From Rhodohalobacter sp. SW132 (GTDB lineage: Bacteria; Bacteroidota; Rhodothermia; Balneolales; Balneolaceae), in contig NZ_QUOK01000003.1 of assembly GCF_003390325.1 (NCBI RefSeq), positions 434,001-498,000 on the forward strand: 64,000 bases of DNA, given 5' to 3'. The notes under the pieces are model-generated. The model was not told where the DNA came from. It worked only from the letters and a program-made list of their open reading frames with translations, and searched no databases. Of the stretch, positions 10,421 to 20,115 are shown one piece after another. The first letter of the stretch is position 1, and each line of letters begins with the position of its first letter. The translations under genes and the position numbers were made by a program.

Positions 10421-11566
10421 TCAAAAACTGTACGAATAAACATTGATCATCTGTTCACCCGTGTCCGATTCTGCAAGCTGGTAGAGTCGTCCTGAATGAG
10501 CCTTCATGATTATTCCTTCGGGCATATCCGTAATTCTGCCCAGAATTTCACCGTTTTCATCCAGTGCTATCCACACCTCACTGAGGTTCTCATCATCCCC
10601 AATTAGATACATCCAAACCACTCCGTCAGGATCGTAATGGAGTATCTGAACTTTCCCTTTTGTGTCAGGCATCTGACTGATCAGGTTCGAAATCTGGGCA
10701 CCTTCTAATCCCATCTGTTCTGTAATATCTTCAATGAATTCCCTCTTTTCAGCCTCTGTGAGTGGAATATCAGGTTGTGCAAATCCAACAGAATCGGTTC
10801 TCTCTCCGGTTGACAGATCATATTTTTCAAATCCAACCCTCAGGCTGTTGCCAATCATCACCCGGTCTTCATAAAAATTAAAGAGCGTTCTCCTGTGATG
10901 TGGAGATGATGTGGTTGCCAGAAGCTGATTGTTGTCATTCCGAAGTTCAATGATCTGGTCTCTTTGAAACTCCATGACCGGATCGCCATCGGCTTCACCA
11001 TTCTCCCCTACTTTATTCAGTTTGATTACATCCACATCGGGCTCCACGGGAGATGGATATTCTAAGACATAAATTATTCCGTCAGCCGTCATATGAAATT
11101 CACGCGGATTAAAATCGGGGCTCAAATCATTAATGTGATGTAGTTCGGGTTGAGTATCATTCTGTAGCCGATAGTGACTCAACCGGCCCTGCGCCCAATC
11201 GAAAAGCAAAAGATCATTTTGGTTTGACAGGGATACTCTCCCGATTTGCCGGACTTCACCCGGCCCTTCTCCCTCAGTGAGTTCAGATGAGAGATAGGTA
11301 CCATCGTTATCGAACAGGTGAATAGAATGCTGCTGATTGTCCACAATCAAAATTTCTCCGCTTTCTGCTACTAATAGCTGCATGATGCGGCCAAAAACCA
11401 GGTCGTCAGGCAGTGTATCTTCACTTATCTGGAAAAGCTCTGAAATCTCAATATCCGGTGCGCTCAGGTCATCATACACGGAATCTTCTGATGGTGTGCA
11501 GGAAATCAGCAGAAACACTGCTATTGTAACATTGAAGAAGTATAAAACAGAATAGTTTTTGATCAT
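10421..11566 (-). CDS. 6-bladed beta-propeller lipoprotein
   Basis: A 381-aa lipoprotein with a hydrophobic signal ending in LLISC (Cys23). The body matches the Bacteroidota 6-bladed beta-propeller family (NHL-like; BF3164/DUF5128 type): an opening strand segment on residues 30-60, then blades such as EILIVDNQQHSIHLFDNDG and DGVVWMYLIGDDENLSEVW. These proteins are periplasmic or surface binding proteins of unknown ligand; no catalytic residues are visible. It is divergent from dnaB, with a 281-bp shared upstream region. The hairpin-rich duplicated repeat lies just downstream of its stop codon. Confidence 0.8.
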   Translation of the reverse strand: MIKNYSVLYFFNVTIAVFLLISCTPSEDSVYDDLSAPDIEISELFQISEDTLPDDLVFGRIMQLLVAESGEILIVDNQQHSIHLFDNDGTYLSSELTEGEGPGEVRQIGRVSLSNQNDLLLFDWAQGRLSHYRLQNDTQPELHHINDLSPDFNPREFHMTADGIIYVLEYPSPVEPDVDVIKLNKVGENGEADGDPVMEFQRDQIIELRNDNNQLLATTSSPHHRRTLFNFYEDRVMIGNSLRVGFEKYDLSTGERTDSVGFAQPDIPLTEAEKREFIEDITEQMGLEGAQISNLISQMPDTKGKVQILHYDPDGVVWMYLIGDDENLSEVWIALDENGEILGRITDMPEGIIMKAHSGRLYQLAESDTGEQMINVYSYSF

Positions 11567-11847
11567 TTTTCTCAGATGAATTCAGGTTATTTGAGGAATG
11601 TATCTTACCGGACTGAATTTTTCAAGCCAAACGTGATAAACCTCTGAACTAAACACTTTATACTCCCAAAACTTGAGTTACAGCTGCATGATATGCTATG
11701 TATGAAATCTTAAAAATAATCTCCGATTTCCGTTCTCGAATCACCTCCTTTTTTGTTAATTTGATGTTTCATCTTCGGTTCATTTCTGGTACAAGGCTCC
11801 AGGTTCAAAACCGGCTTATCGCTCATTTTTAGAACGTTTTTGTGTTT

Positions 11848-13365
11848 ATGGCAGATCAAAGAGGCCCCAACTTTCAGAACGGTAACAGCAGTCACACCCC
11901 GAATGACGGGGGGCGGGTTCCGCCGCAGGCAACTGAAGTTGAGGAAGCTGTTCTCGGGGCGATGCTGATTGAACATGAGGCGGCAACGATTGCGCTGCAG
12001 CAGCTTCAATCCGAAGATTTTTACAAACCGGCTCACCGCCACATTTTTGAAACGCTTCACGACCTCTACGAACGCGATAATCCGCTGGATCTTCTTACCG
12101 TTGAAAATGAACTTCGCGACAATGGGCTTCTCGAAACGGTAGGCGGAGGCGGTTATCTGGCCGACCTCACCCGCTCTGTCAGTTCTGCCGCGAACGTGAG
12201 CTACCATGCACAGATCATCTCCGAAAAAGCGATTAAACGAAAGCTGATTCTTCAGTGCAACGAAATCATCAAAAACGCCTACGACTCCACAACTGACGCT
12301 TACGAATCGCTCGATTCAGCCGAGCAGCGAATTTTTGAAATTGCCAATACAAAATCGCGGGCAAGTGCACAGGCGATTGGTGATGTGCTGAAAGATACCC
12401 TGCAATATCTCGAAGATCTTCGCGGAAAACCGTCAGGCATAACCGGTGTCCCTGCCGGGCTTGATGTGGATAAATACACATCCGGCTGGCAAAACGGGGA
12501 TCTGATTATTATCGCAGCCCGGCCTTCGATGGGAAAAACGGCTTTTACGCTAACCTGTGCACGTAATGCGGTGCTCTATCCCGACGAGTCGATGCGCAAA
12601 AACGTGGCGATTTTCAGCCTGGAGATGTCCTCCCAGCAGCTCGTTCAGCGGTTTCTTACAATGGAAGCCCGGATTGATGCCCAGCAGGCGCGAACCGGTC
12701 AGTTGAAAGATGAAGATTTTAAACGCCTGATCGATGCGGCCAGCCGCCTGTTTACAGCCAAAATTTTTATTGATGATACTCCCGGCCTGAGCCTGATGGA
12801 GCTTCGCACAAAATGCCGCCGTCTGAAAAGTGAACATGATATCGGTTTGATTGTGGTTGATTACCTTCAGCTCATGACCGCCAACTCCCGCGATATCGGC
12901 AGCCGTGAACAGGAGATCGCCATGATTTCACGTGGACTGAAAGGATTGGCTAAAGAGTTAAACGTTCCGGTCATCGCCCTCTCGCAGCTTAGCCGCCAGG
13001 TAGAACAGCGCGGCGGCGATAAGCGTCCGCAGCTCAGTGACCTTCGGGAATCGGGATCAATCGAGCAGGATGCCGATGTGGTCTGTTTTCTTTATCGTCC
13101 GGAGTATTATGGAATTACAACTACAGCCGAAGGGCAGTCAACCAACGGCCTCGCCGAATTGATTATCGGAAAACAGCGTAACGGTCCGGTTGGATCCTCC
13201 AACATGTATTTCGTGAAGCAGTATGCCCGATTTGAGAAGCTCACCCAGACGGATGGAGCAATGCCGGGCGGTGCCGATAACGGCGATACTCCATTTCTGC
13301 CGGAAGATAGCCCCGCCACACCGCCACCCACGCACAACCCCGGCGGCGACGATGCACCGTTTTAG
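11848..13365 (+). CDS. dnaB: Replicative DNA helicase DnaB
   Basis: Replicative hexameric helicase that unwinds DNA at the fork. An N-terminal DnaB primase-binding domain (about 25-130) starts with VPPQATEVEEAVLGAMLIE, followed by the RecA-like C-terminal domain. Walker A is ARPSMGKTAF near residue 228; Walker B is GLIVVDYLQLM; the SQLSRQVEQRGGDKRPQLSD and DLRESGSIEQDADVV segments are diagnostic. Length of about 505 aa is normal for the family. A GTG codon lies two codons upstream (11842), but ATG at 11848 gives the more natural start; neither has a strong ribosome binding site. The C-terminal 30 residues are a disordered Pro/Gly-rich tail. No intein interrupts the P-loop. A monocistronic gene, followed by a hairpin-rich spacer. 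Confidence 0.97.
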   Translation: MADQRGPNFQNGNSSHTPNDGGRVPPQATEVEEAVLGAMLIEHEAATIALQQLQSEDFYKPAHRHIFETLHDLYERDNPLDLLTVENELRDNGLLETVGGGGYLADLTRSVSSAANVSYHAQIISEKAIKRKLILQCNEIIKNAYDSTTDAYESLDSAEQRIFEIANTKSRASAQAIGDVLKDTLQYLEDLRGKPSGITGVPAGLDVDKYTSGWQNGDLIIIAARPSMGKTAFTLTCARNAVLYPDESMRKNVAIFSLEMSSQQLVQRFLTMEARIDAQQARTGQLKDEDFKRLIDAASRLFTAKIFIDDTPGLSLMELRTKCRRLKSEHDIGLIVVDYLQLMTANSRDIGSREQEIAMISRGLKGLAKELNVPVIALSQLSRQVEQRGGDKRPQLSDLRESGSIEQDADVVCFLYRPEYYGITTTAEGQSTNGLAELIIGKQRNGPVGSSNMYFVKQYARFEKLTQTDGAMPGGADNGDTPFLPEDSPATPPPTHNPGGDDAPF

Positions 13366-13399
13366 TGATTTGAGATTTGAGATGAGAGATAATAGATTT

Positions 13400-13580
13400 G
13401 AGACCTTCCCCTCCCCGGAGGGGACAGACCAGCAAAAGATCGCAAAGCGAGACTTTTACTGGTCAGGGGTGGGTCCCACGAAGCCACGCAAAATCCCCTG
13501 CTACGAACCCACCTCTGTCTCGTCGCTTTCCTGCCTGTGGCAGACGCTCTGGAGGCGGTCTCCTCCCGCGGAGGAGGAGA
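13400..13580. repeat. Hairpin-rich spacer after dnaB
   Basis: The 263-bp spacer between the convergent dnaB and sugar dehydrogenase genes holds three strong inverted repeats: CCCCTCC/GGAGGGG (13408-13423), GACCAG...CTGGTC with an inner AAAAG/CTTTT (13427-13464), and CTCCTCC/GGAGGAG (13560-13576). It is more GC-rich than other spacers in the window. It may serve as a terminator or represent a dispersed palindromic repeat; copy number in the genome cannot be judged here. Confidence 0.6.
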
Positions 13581-13628
13581 TCAAACATATTTTTGTCTGT
13601 TAAATACTATCATCAAACCATAAAAAAC

Positions 13629-14819
13629 CTAAAGCGCTTCTGCCGCTCCGCTTCCCAGGAGGTAGATGGTTCCATCAAAACCGGCAATATAGATTTCGTT
13701 CTGTTCATCAACCCCGAAAGATGGAATATTGAAGTTTGCGTTGTAGATTTCAGTGTTTGATGGGTTTTCCGTATCTGAAATATCGAGCGCCCAAATTCTG
13801 CCAGAGATGAAATCGCCGTAAATATAATACCCATAAAGCTGGGGATAGGCAGATCCGCGGTATACAAATCCGCCTGTGATGGATCGATCGCCCTGGCTGT
13901 GATCATATTCATATACCGGCATCTCGAGGCCGTCCGTTTCGCAACTTGATCCCGGAGGGTAGCAGATCGATCCTTCTACAATATTCCATCCGTAGTTCCG
14001 TCCGTTTTCAATGATGTGAATCACCTCGCGGTCACTCTGCCCCACATCAGCGGCCCATAGTACTTCGGTTTCCGCATCAAAGCTAAATCGCCAGGGGTTT
14101 CGCAGGCCGTAAGCAAAAATCTCTTCACGGAATCCTTCATTATTATTTACAAATGGGTTATCGGCAGGAATGCCGTATTGATTTCCGTTCTGAGGATTAT
14201 CCACATCAATCCGCAAGATTGCTCCTAAAAGATTGGTCCTGTCCTGAGCATTATTACCGGGATCACCCCCGCCTCCGCCATCGCCGGATGCAATATAAAG
14301 ATAGCCGTCCGGCCCAAATGCCAGGTGACCTCCGTTATGATTTCCCTGCGGCTGGTTGTAGCTCAACAACTCGACTTCACTTCCTGCATCTGCGCGGTTT
14401 GGATCATTAGAAGAGACTTCAAATCGTGAAATCACAGTACGGCTTGGTCCGTATGCAGTATAATTCACATATACATACCTATTGCTTTCAAAATCGGGAT
14501 GAAAAGCCAGGCCAAGCAGGCCTTGTTCATTTGCACCATCGTTTACCCTTTCCCGAATATCCAGAAAAACTTCTGCATCCTGCGCTTCCGGATCGTTTGA
14601 AAACACTGATATCACGCCCTCCTGCTCCACTACAAACAGACGATCGGTTCCGTCACCGGCATTTTGGATGTCAAGCGGACGTGTGAATGAAAGTTCAGGA
14701 AAAGCATTTACAATTGCACTTTCATCACCATTTTCGCCAGGCGGGGGAAACGGCTCGGAGGTAGTTTCGCAAGAGGAAAGAAACAGAAGCAGGGGAAGGA
14801 AAAGCAATAGTAAACGCAT
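13629..14819 (-). CDS. PQQ-dependent sugar (aldose) dehydrogenase lipoprotein
   Basis: A 396-aa lipoprotein: very hydrophobic Leu-rich signal and lipobox LSSC (Cys17), then a single glucose/sorbosone dehydrogenase beta-propeller (YliI/Asd type). Visible landmarks are VVEQEGVISVF, LLGLAFHPDFESNRYVYVNY, GPDGYLYIASGDGGGGGD, YGLRNPWRFSFD and WAADVGQSDREVIH, in the usual order of the soluble aldose dehydrogenase family that oxidises aldoses with PQQ in the periplasm. Length is normal for the single-domain family. It differs from the larger ThuA fusion at 6010-9465 in lacking a fused cytochrome. No PQQ synthesis genes are in the window. Upstream of it lies the fatty acid gene pair on the same strand, 138 bp away. 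Confidence 0.93.
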   Translation of the reverse strand: MRLLLLFLPLLLFLSSCETTSEPFPPPGENGDESAIVNAFPELSFTRPLDIQNAGDGTDRLFVVEQEGVISVFSNDPEAQDAEVFLDIRERVNDGANEQGLLGLAFHPDFESNRYVYVNYTAYGPSRTVISRFEVSSNDPNRADAGSEVELLSYNQPQGNHNGGHLAFGPDGYLYIASGDGGGGGDPGNNAQDRTNLLGAILRIDVDNPQNGNQYGIPADNPFVNNNEGFREEIFAYGLRNPWRFSFDAETEVLWAADVGQSDREVIHIIENGRNYGWNIVEGSICYPPGSSCETDGLEMPVYEYDHSQGDRSITGGFVYRGSAYPQLYGYYIYGDFISGRIWALDISDTENPSNTEIYNANFNIPSFGVDEQNEIYIAGFDGTIYLLGSGAAEAL

Positions 14820-14956
14820 CGGAAATTTTTTGAATTCTAAATTCAGTTAAATCAACGTTTTCCTATGCTACTTCTTATCTAATTGATTGTTTCATCAACC
14901 CAAATAAAAGGTTGAATCTACAGGTTCAGCACTTATTTCTCATCAAAACTCAATCC

Positions 14957-17335
14957 CTAATTTCTCAGCGGCTTACCGGTCTTTAACATGTGTTCCATCC
15001 TTTTATGCGTTCGTTCATCCTGAAAACACTCCAGAATTGCCTCTCGCTCAAGTTTCAGAATGTAGGATTCCGAAAGTTCCTGCGGCTCACTCAGGCTTCC
15101 TCCGGTCATGATCCCGGCTACTTTACCGGCCAGAATTTTATCGTATGGAGATGCAAATTTTCCTTCAGTCATGTTATAGAGCGTGACGTCGAGGACGCTT
15201 TTACCGGTCTGCCCCATCACCTTGATTTTTGGCTCTGCCGGAGGCCTGTACCCGGATTCAGCGAGTGAAACAGCCTGGTTCTTCGCCACCGATAACAGCA
15301 GATCGCGGTTCATCAGAATCATGTCCGATTCGCGAAGATAGCCCAGTTCTTTTGCTTTGCGGGCGCTGTCTGACACTTTTGCCAGGCCGATTGTCTTGAA
15401 AGCGTGTTTCAGATAAGGCAGCGGATCGGCATCTTCCGACTCCTCTACATTTTCCATCGCCCGAATCAGCAATTCTTTTGTACCGCCTCCGGCCGGAATG
15501 AGTCCCACTCCAAGTTCCACCAACCCGCAATAAAGTTCATGATGTGCCACCACTTTGTCGCAGTGCATCATAAACTCCACTCCACCGCCGAAACATCTGC
15601 CCGAAACGGCAGCAACAACCGGAAACGGCTGATATCGCAATCCAACCGCAACCCGCTGAAAATTTTCCACGGCTTCCTTTATTTGATCAAAATCTCCATC
15701 TTTCAGCGCTTTTCCGGCTTCACTTAAGTTTGCACCGTAGCTGAAATTTTCGTGATCGTGACCGATAACCATCGACTGAAACTGTTCCTTCACGATATCG
15801 CAGGCGTGTTCAACCGACTGAACCAGTTCAAATCCAAGTGTCTGCTGTTTGGTTCGGAATTCAAAAAGCGCAACTCCATCACCCATATCATACAGCCCGG
15901 CACTTTTGTTGCCCCAAACTTCATTGGGGCCTGTTTTCAGGCCTGCAACCGTAACCGCACCTTTTGCCGGCGGGGAGAGCTGATCGATCTCTCCGGTTGC
16001 CAGATTGTAAATGGTGCCATCCTTATAAAATGATCTTCGCCCGCTGTCGAGCATTTTCTTAACCGAATCCGGGACCTCTTTTCCTTCCGAAATCATCCGT
16101 TTTACGGATTCGCTCACGCCGATGGCGTCCCATCGCTGAAACGGCCCAAGCTCCCAGTTAAAACCCCACTGCATCGCCCGGTCGATCGACTCCGCCGATT
16201 CTGTAATTTCGGGGATTCGATTCGCCGAATAGAGCAGCAGATCGCAATGTATTTTCCACAAAAACCTTCCCGCCTCGTCATCTTGATTTACAAGAAATTT
16301 CAGGCGCTCACCCGCTGTTTTGAACTCTTTTTTTGCTTTCTCAGCCGACTCAAACGATACCTCTTTTTGAGGCTCATACTCCAGCGTATCGGGATCAACA
16401 ACATGGTATTCATTTCCCTTTTCCCCTTTAACTTTTTTATAAAATCCACGCCCTTTTTTATTTCCGTGAGCACCCTCTTCCACCATCTTTTTAAATGCTT
16501 CCGGCAGTTTGAAGACCTCACGCCGTTCATCATCAGGTATGGCGGGATAGAGATTTTCAGAAACATGGTTAATCACATCAAGCCCGGCCATATCTGCAGT
16601 ACGAAAGGTAGCGGCTTTGGAGTATCCGGTCAGTGTTCCGGTGAGAAAATCGATCTCTTCGGCGCGGAATTTTCCTTCAAAAAACCAGGGCATCATCGCC
16701 GCCATCGAAAAAACCCCGATTCGGTTTGCAATAAAATTCGGGGTGTCCTTACAGCGAACCACACCTTTTCCAAGAATCTTTTCACAAAACCGGCTCATAT
16801 ACGTCGTAACATCCTCATCGGTGCTTTTTGTCGGGATGATTTCGAGTAGTTTCATGTAGCGCGGCGGGTTGAAAAAATGCGTCCCCAGAAAATGCGCTTT
16901 AAACTCATCCGACTGTTCCTCGCTGATTTCCGAAATCGGCAGCCCGGATGTATTGGAACTGACGATGGTTCCCTGTTTACGCACCTTTTCAATTTTGGCC
17001 ATCATCTCTTTTTTGATGTCCATTCTCTCCACAATTACTTCGCAAACCCAGTCGGCATCTTCAATCCATCCCAGGTGATCTTCAAAATTTCCCGGCTCTA
17101 TCCGATCCGCCCATTCCGGCAGCGCAAGCGGCGCAGGATTCATTTTCTTGAGCTTCTCAATATTCTCTTCCGATGTTTTATTCGGCTGATCCGGATCATC
17201 CGATCTCAGATCCAGCAGCTTTACATTCAGCCCGGCGTTCACACAGTGCGCCGCGATCTGGCTTCCCATCACACCGGAACCGAGAATGATGACATTTTGG
17301 ATGTTTTTCACTTTAGATCGAAATTCTTGAGACAT
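14957..17335 (-). CDS. fadN: 3-hydroxyacyl-CoA dehydrogenase / enoyl-CoA hydratase, FadN-like
   Basis: Bifunctional beta-oxidation enzyme of 792 aa, matching the FadN layout: 3-hydroxyacyl-CoA dehydrogenase first, enoyl-CoA hydratase last (the reverse of E. coli FadB). The N-terminal Rossmann motif is LGSGVMGSQIAAH near residues 18-30, followed by the HAD signature (SNTSGLPISEI, HFFNPPRYMKLLEIIP) and C-terminal HAD domain repeats to about residue 430. The crotonase domain runs from about 475 to 700, with the oxyanion segment AAVSGRCFGGGVEF and the conserved stretch LVELGVGLIPAGGGTKE. It catalyses hydration of enoyl-CoA and NAD-dependent oxidation of L-3-hydroxyacyl-CoA in the cytoplasm. The acyl-CoA ligase gene lies 103 bp upstream on the same strand, a sensible operon partner; the usual thiolase (FadA) and acyl-CoA dehydrogenase partners are not in the window. 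Confidence 0.93.
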   Translation of the reverse strand: MSQEFRSKVKNIQNVIILGSGVMGSQIAAHCVNAGLNVKLLDLRSDDPDQPNKTSEENIEKLKKMNPAPLALPEWADRIEPGNFEDHLGWIEDADWVCEVIVERMDIKKEMMAKIEKVRKQGTIVSSNTSGLPISEISEEQSDEFKAHFLGTHFFNPPRYMKLLEIIPTKSTDEDVTTYMSRFCEKILGKGVVRCKDTPNFIANRIGVFSMAAMMPWFFEGKFRAEEIDFLTGTLTGYSKAATFRTADMAGLDVINHVSENLYPAIPDDERREVFKLPEAFKKMVEEGAHGNKKGRGFYKKVKGEKGNEYHVVDPDTLEYEPQKEVSFESAEKAKKEFKTAGERLKFLVNQDDEAGRFLWKIHCDLLLYSANRIPEITESAESIDRAMQWGFNWELGPFQRWDAIGVSESVKRMISEGKEVPDSVKKMLDSGRRSFYKDGTIYNLATGEIDQLSPPAKGAVTVAGLKTGPNEVWGNKSAGLYDMGDGVALFEFRTKQQTLGFELVQSVEHACDIVKEQFQSMVIGHDHENFSYGANLSEAGKALKDGDFDQIKEAVENFQRVAVGLRYQPFPVVAAVSGRCFGGGVEFMMHCDKVVAHHELYCGLVELGVGLIPAGGGTKELLIRAMENVEESEDADPLPYLKHAFKTIGLAKVSDSARKAKELGYLRESDMILMNRDLLLSVAKNQAVSLAESGYRPPAEPKIKVMGQTGKSVLDVTLYNMTEGKFASPYDKILAGKVAGIMTGGSLSEPQELSESYILKLEREAILECFQDERTHKRMEHMLKTGKPLRN

Positions 17336-17438
17336 AGTAGTTTCCGGATTTTTGCATTGAAAAATAGGTATGAAGTGGTATGTTCAAAATGTATAACTCA
17401 TCACTAAAAATTCATCACTTAGAACTCAGAACTAAGAA

Positions 17439-19226
17439 CTACTCATCTTCATACATCGATTCTATCTCCTTTTCGTACTTCTCGTTTATCACGGGCCGTT
17501 TCACCTTTTGGGTTGGTGTAAGCTCTCCGCCTTCAATAGAAAGCGCTTCCTTCAGAAGTACAAATTTTTTCACCTTCTCCCACGGTGAGAGCTCTTTATT
17601 GGCCTTATCTACTTCTTCCTGGATCAAATTGAGAACTTTTTCATCTTTGTTGATGGGATCCGATGGTGAATATCCATCGCGTTTCAGCCGTTTTTTCACG
17701 TTATCATATGCGGGCACAATCAAAGCGGAGCAGAATTTCCGCTGGTACCCGATCACAACCACCTGGTCGATATAACCGCTGTTAATAAGGCGGTTCTCGA
17801 TATTTTGAGGCGCTACATACTTACCGGTGGAAAGTTTGAACATCGATTTCTTACGATCAGTGATGTATAGAAAACCATCATCGTCGATTTTCCCCACATC
17901 CCCCGTTTTAAACCATCCATCACCGGTAATAACTTCTTCAGTTTTTTCAGGCAGTTTGAAATAGCCTTTCATCACGTGAGGGCCGCGAGTGAGGATTTCC
18001 TTATCATCTGCAATTTTAATCTCCACATCTTCAAGAGCTTTACCCGATGAACCGATCCGCATCTCGCCCGGCCTCTGCACCGTAATCACCGGAGACGTTT
18101 CGGTGAGTCCGTACCCCTGCACGCAAATGATCCCGATCGCGTTCATAAATTTGAACACCTCCGGTGAAAGAGCCGCTCCTCCGCTGACTACGCCGGACAA
18201 GTTACCGCCAAACAGCTCCCGGATTTTGCTATAAATCAGTTTATCGGCAAGTTTATGTTTGATGCCGTCCAGTCCCGAAGGCGGGTTTTCAGGATTGTAA
18301 TCTTCCGTGCGATAAATCGCCCAGTAGTATAGATTTTTCTTTAAGCCGCTCAGCTCCTGGCCTTTCACCTTCACACCGGTCTGAATTTTTTCAAGCAGCC
18401 GCGGGACAGTAGCCAGGAAAAATGGCTTCACATAAGCCATATCATCGCGAACTTCATCGATCACCTCAATGTAATGGATTTTGCACCCCATGCTGATGTA
18501 CATATAGCTAATCATCCGCTCAAACACATGTGAGAGAGGCAGATAAGAAAGTACATGCTCACCGTTGAATCGTTCTCGTTCAAACGGCAGCTTTTCGAGT
18601 GATGCCTTTACGTTAAATGCGATATTGTTGTGGGTAAGCATCACGCCTTTCGGCACGCCTGTAGTGCCGGAGGTGTAAATCAGAGTGGCAAGATCATCCG
18701 GTTCAATCGACTCCCGGATCTCTGCAAGCAGCTTTGGATTCTCTTTTCTGAACTGCTCCCCTTGTTCAAGAATCGCCTCAAACGGACGAAGTTTTTGATG
18801 CTCAGAGCCGAACAGAGTGATTATCGCCTCTACAGTGGTCACCTCTTTAATGATCGGTTTGGTTTCAGAAAAAAGCTTGTCGTTCGATACAATGTGAATC
18901 TTAGACTCGGAATTTTCGAGGATGTATTTGATTTGATCTCCCGGCTGCGTGGGATAGATAGGCACATTCGCTGCGCCAAGACTTAAAATCGCCAGGTCAC
19001 AGATAAGCCACTCCGTACTGTTTTCCGCGTGTAAAGAAACTTTATCTCCGCGCCTGATGCCCAGTTCATACAGGCCGTATGCAAACTGCTCCACTTTAGT
19101 TTTAAAATCTTCAGCAGAAGTTTCATGCCACTCTCCATTTCGTTTGGTAGAAGTGAACAGTCCGGTTTCGGCGGAATCTATTCCTTTATAAAGAAGATCC
19201 GGTAGAGTTTCAGGTGAGTATCTCAT
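17439..19226 (-). CDS. Long-chain fatty acid-CoA ligase (AMP-forming)
   Basis: AMP-binding acyl-CoA synthetase of 595 aa, activating fatty acids with ATP and CoA for beta-oxidation. The P-loop-like motif YTSGTTGVPKGVMLTHNN lies near residues 180-200; the adenylate-binding motif is GYGLTETSPVI; GDVGKIDDDGFLYITDRKK (about 440) marks the hinge before the C-terminal lid, with the catalytic lysine region TPTQKVKRPVI near the end. Length and motifs fit the FAA1/FadD15-type long-chain subfamily. It is the first gene of a likely two-gene unit with the FadN-like gene and is divergent from the thioesterase gene across a 315-bp spacer. Confidence 0.93.
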   Translation of the reverse strand: MRYSPETLPDLLYKGIDSAETGLFTSTKRNGEWHETSAEDFKTKVEQFAYGLYELGIRRGDKVSLHAENSTEWLICDLAILSLGAANVPIYPTQPGDQIKYILENSESKIHIVSNDKLFSETKPIIKEVTTVEAIITLFGSEHQKLRPFEAILEQGEQFRKENPKLLAEIRESIEPDDLATLIYTSGTTGVPKGVMLTHNNIAFNVKASLEKLPFERERFNGEHVLSYLPLSHVFERMISYMYISMGCKIHYIEVIDEVRDDMAYVKPFFLATVPRLLEKIQTGVKVKGQELSGLKKNLYYWAIYRTEDYNPENPPSGLDGIKHKLADKLIYSKIRELFGGNLSGVVSGGAALSPEVFKFMNAIGIICVQGYGLTETSPVITVQRPGEMRIGSSGKALEDVEIKIADDKEILTRGPHVMKGYFKLPEKTEEVITGDGWFKTGDVGKIDDDGFLYITDRKKSMFKLSTGKYVAPQNIENRLINSGYIDQVVVIGYQRKFCSALIVPAYDNVKKRLKRDGYSPSDPINKDEKVLNLIQEEVDKANKELSPWEKVKKFVLLKEALSIEGGELTPTQKVKRPVINEKYEKEIESMYEDE

Positions 19227-19541
19227 ATCAAAATGTTTGGTTTACAGGCTGTAACGAAAGGTTAACACCGTTACCCTTAATTTACACTTTGACGCGACTT
19301 TTAAAAATTTCTTTTAAAAATTGTTGATACAAAAATCTGTAATTCTCTTTGGCACCATCTACTTAGACCATTGAACCAAAAACCCAAATGTGTCTCTCAA
19401 TCCAATTCATACTTTGAGCATTACAAATCCGACTAAACGTGCCATCTATTTAATTATCTGTTCATGATACCATGATACCATTCACATTTCACGGTAAAAG
19501 AACCTATTTTTTGACCCATAACCCAATCAAAAAAAACTACT
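19227..19541. promoter_or_regulatory. Divergent intergenic region
   Basis: A 315-bp spacer between the divergent acyl-CoA ligase and thioesterase genes must hold both promoters. It is AT-rich and contains a tandem CATGATAC repeat near 19462-19477. No operator, including a FadR-type site, could be identified with confidence. Confidence 0.4.
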
Positions 19542-19973
19542 ATGCAAATTGAAGAGGAAATCCGAAAGAAAGCTGAGCAGCTGTTTTCATCAAACCAAAA
19601 ACATATGGGTGATGCGCTTGGAATTGAGTTTGATAGAATAAGCCGAGCGGAGATGCGTGCAACAATGCCGGTGAGTGAACAGACCGTTCAGCCGTTCGGC
19701 ATCCTCCATGGCGGCGCATCGGTTGCCCTGGCGGAAACTCTCGCTTCCATCGGGGCGTGGCTGAACCTGAGTGACGATAACAAGACAGCGGTAGGCCTGG
19801 AGATCAATGCCAATCACATTCGTCCTGTTCGGCTGGGCGGCAAGGTGACCGGAATTGCAAAACCGATCCACCGGGGTTCACAAACTCAAGTCTGGGAAAC
19901 ACGAATTGAAACCGAAGATGGGAAACTGGTATCCATCTCACGCTGTACCCTTGCGATTGTGAACCGAAGGTAA
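19542..19973 (+). CDS. Hotdog-fold thioesterase, YdiI/MenI-EntH type
   Basis: A 143-aa PaaI/4HBT hotdog protein. The active-site signature HGGASVALAET (His56, Glu65) matches the subfamily of DHNA-CoA thioesterase YdiI/MenI and EntH, in which the Glu is catalytic. It hydrolyses an acyl- or aroyl-CoA thioester in the cytosol; candidates are 1,4-dihydroxy-2-naphthoyl-CoA (menaquinone synthesis) or general acyl-CoA clearance. Adjacency to a divergent fatty acyl-CoA ligase fits a CoA-ester role, but the substrate cannot be assigned from sequence alone. Complete and of normal length. A terminator-like hairpin follows it. Confidence 0.88.
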   Translation: MQIEEEIRKKAEQLFSSNQKHMGDALGIEFDRISRAEMRATMPVSEQTVQPFGILHGGASVALAETLASIGAWLNLSDDNKTAVGLEINANHIRPVRLGGKVTGIAKPIHRGSQTQVWETRIETEDGKLVSISRCTLAIVNRR

Positions 19974-20014
19974 TCCGGTTTTATGAAGGGTGAATATAGA
20001 TGACGCTAAAACAA

Positions 20015-20050
20015 AAAACCCGAAGTCCGCTGTGGAATCTCCGGGTTTTA
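20015..20050 (+). terminator. Probable terminator of thioesterase gene
   Basis: AAAACCCG and CGGGTTTT form an 8-bp stem around a weakly paired loop, with Ts on the 3' side; the AAAA/TTTT arms allow it to act in either direction, towards the thioesterase gene or towards the convergent small membrane-protein gene. Confidence 0.6.
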
Positions 20051-20115
20051 AACTCTCTTTATTGTTTTACATCCCTTGTTTATTCTCCCTATATCGTACC
20101 AAATTGAATCATTCT

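Noticed and set aside
11710..12207. 165-codon minus-strand frame opposite the start of dnaB
   Set aside because: Antisense shadow of a well-supported gene; no protein-like features.
16247..16849. 200-codon plus-strand frame opposite the FadN-like gene
   Set aside because: Antisense shadow; composition is that of a reversed coding frame.
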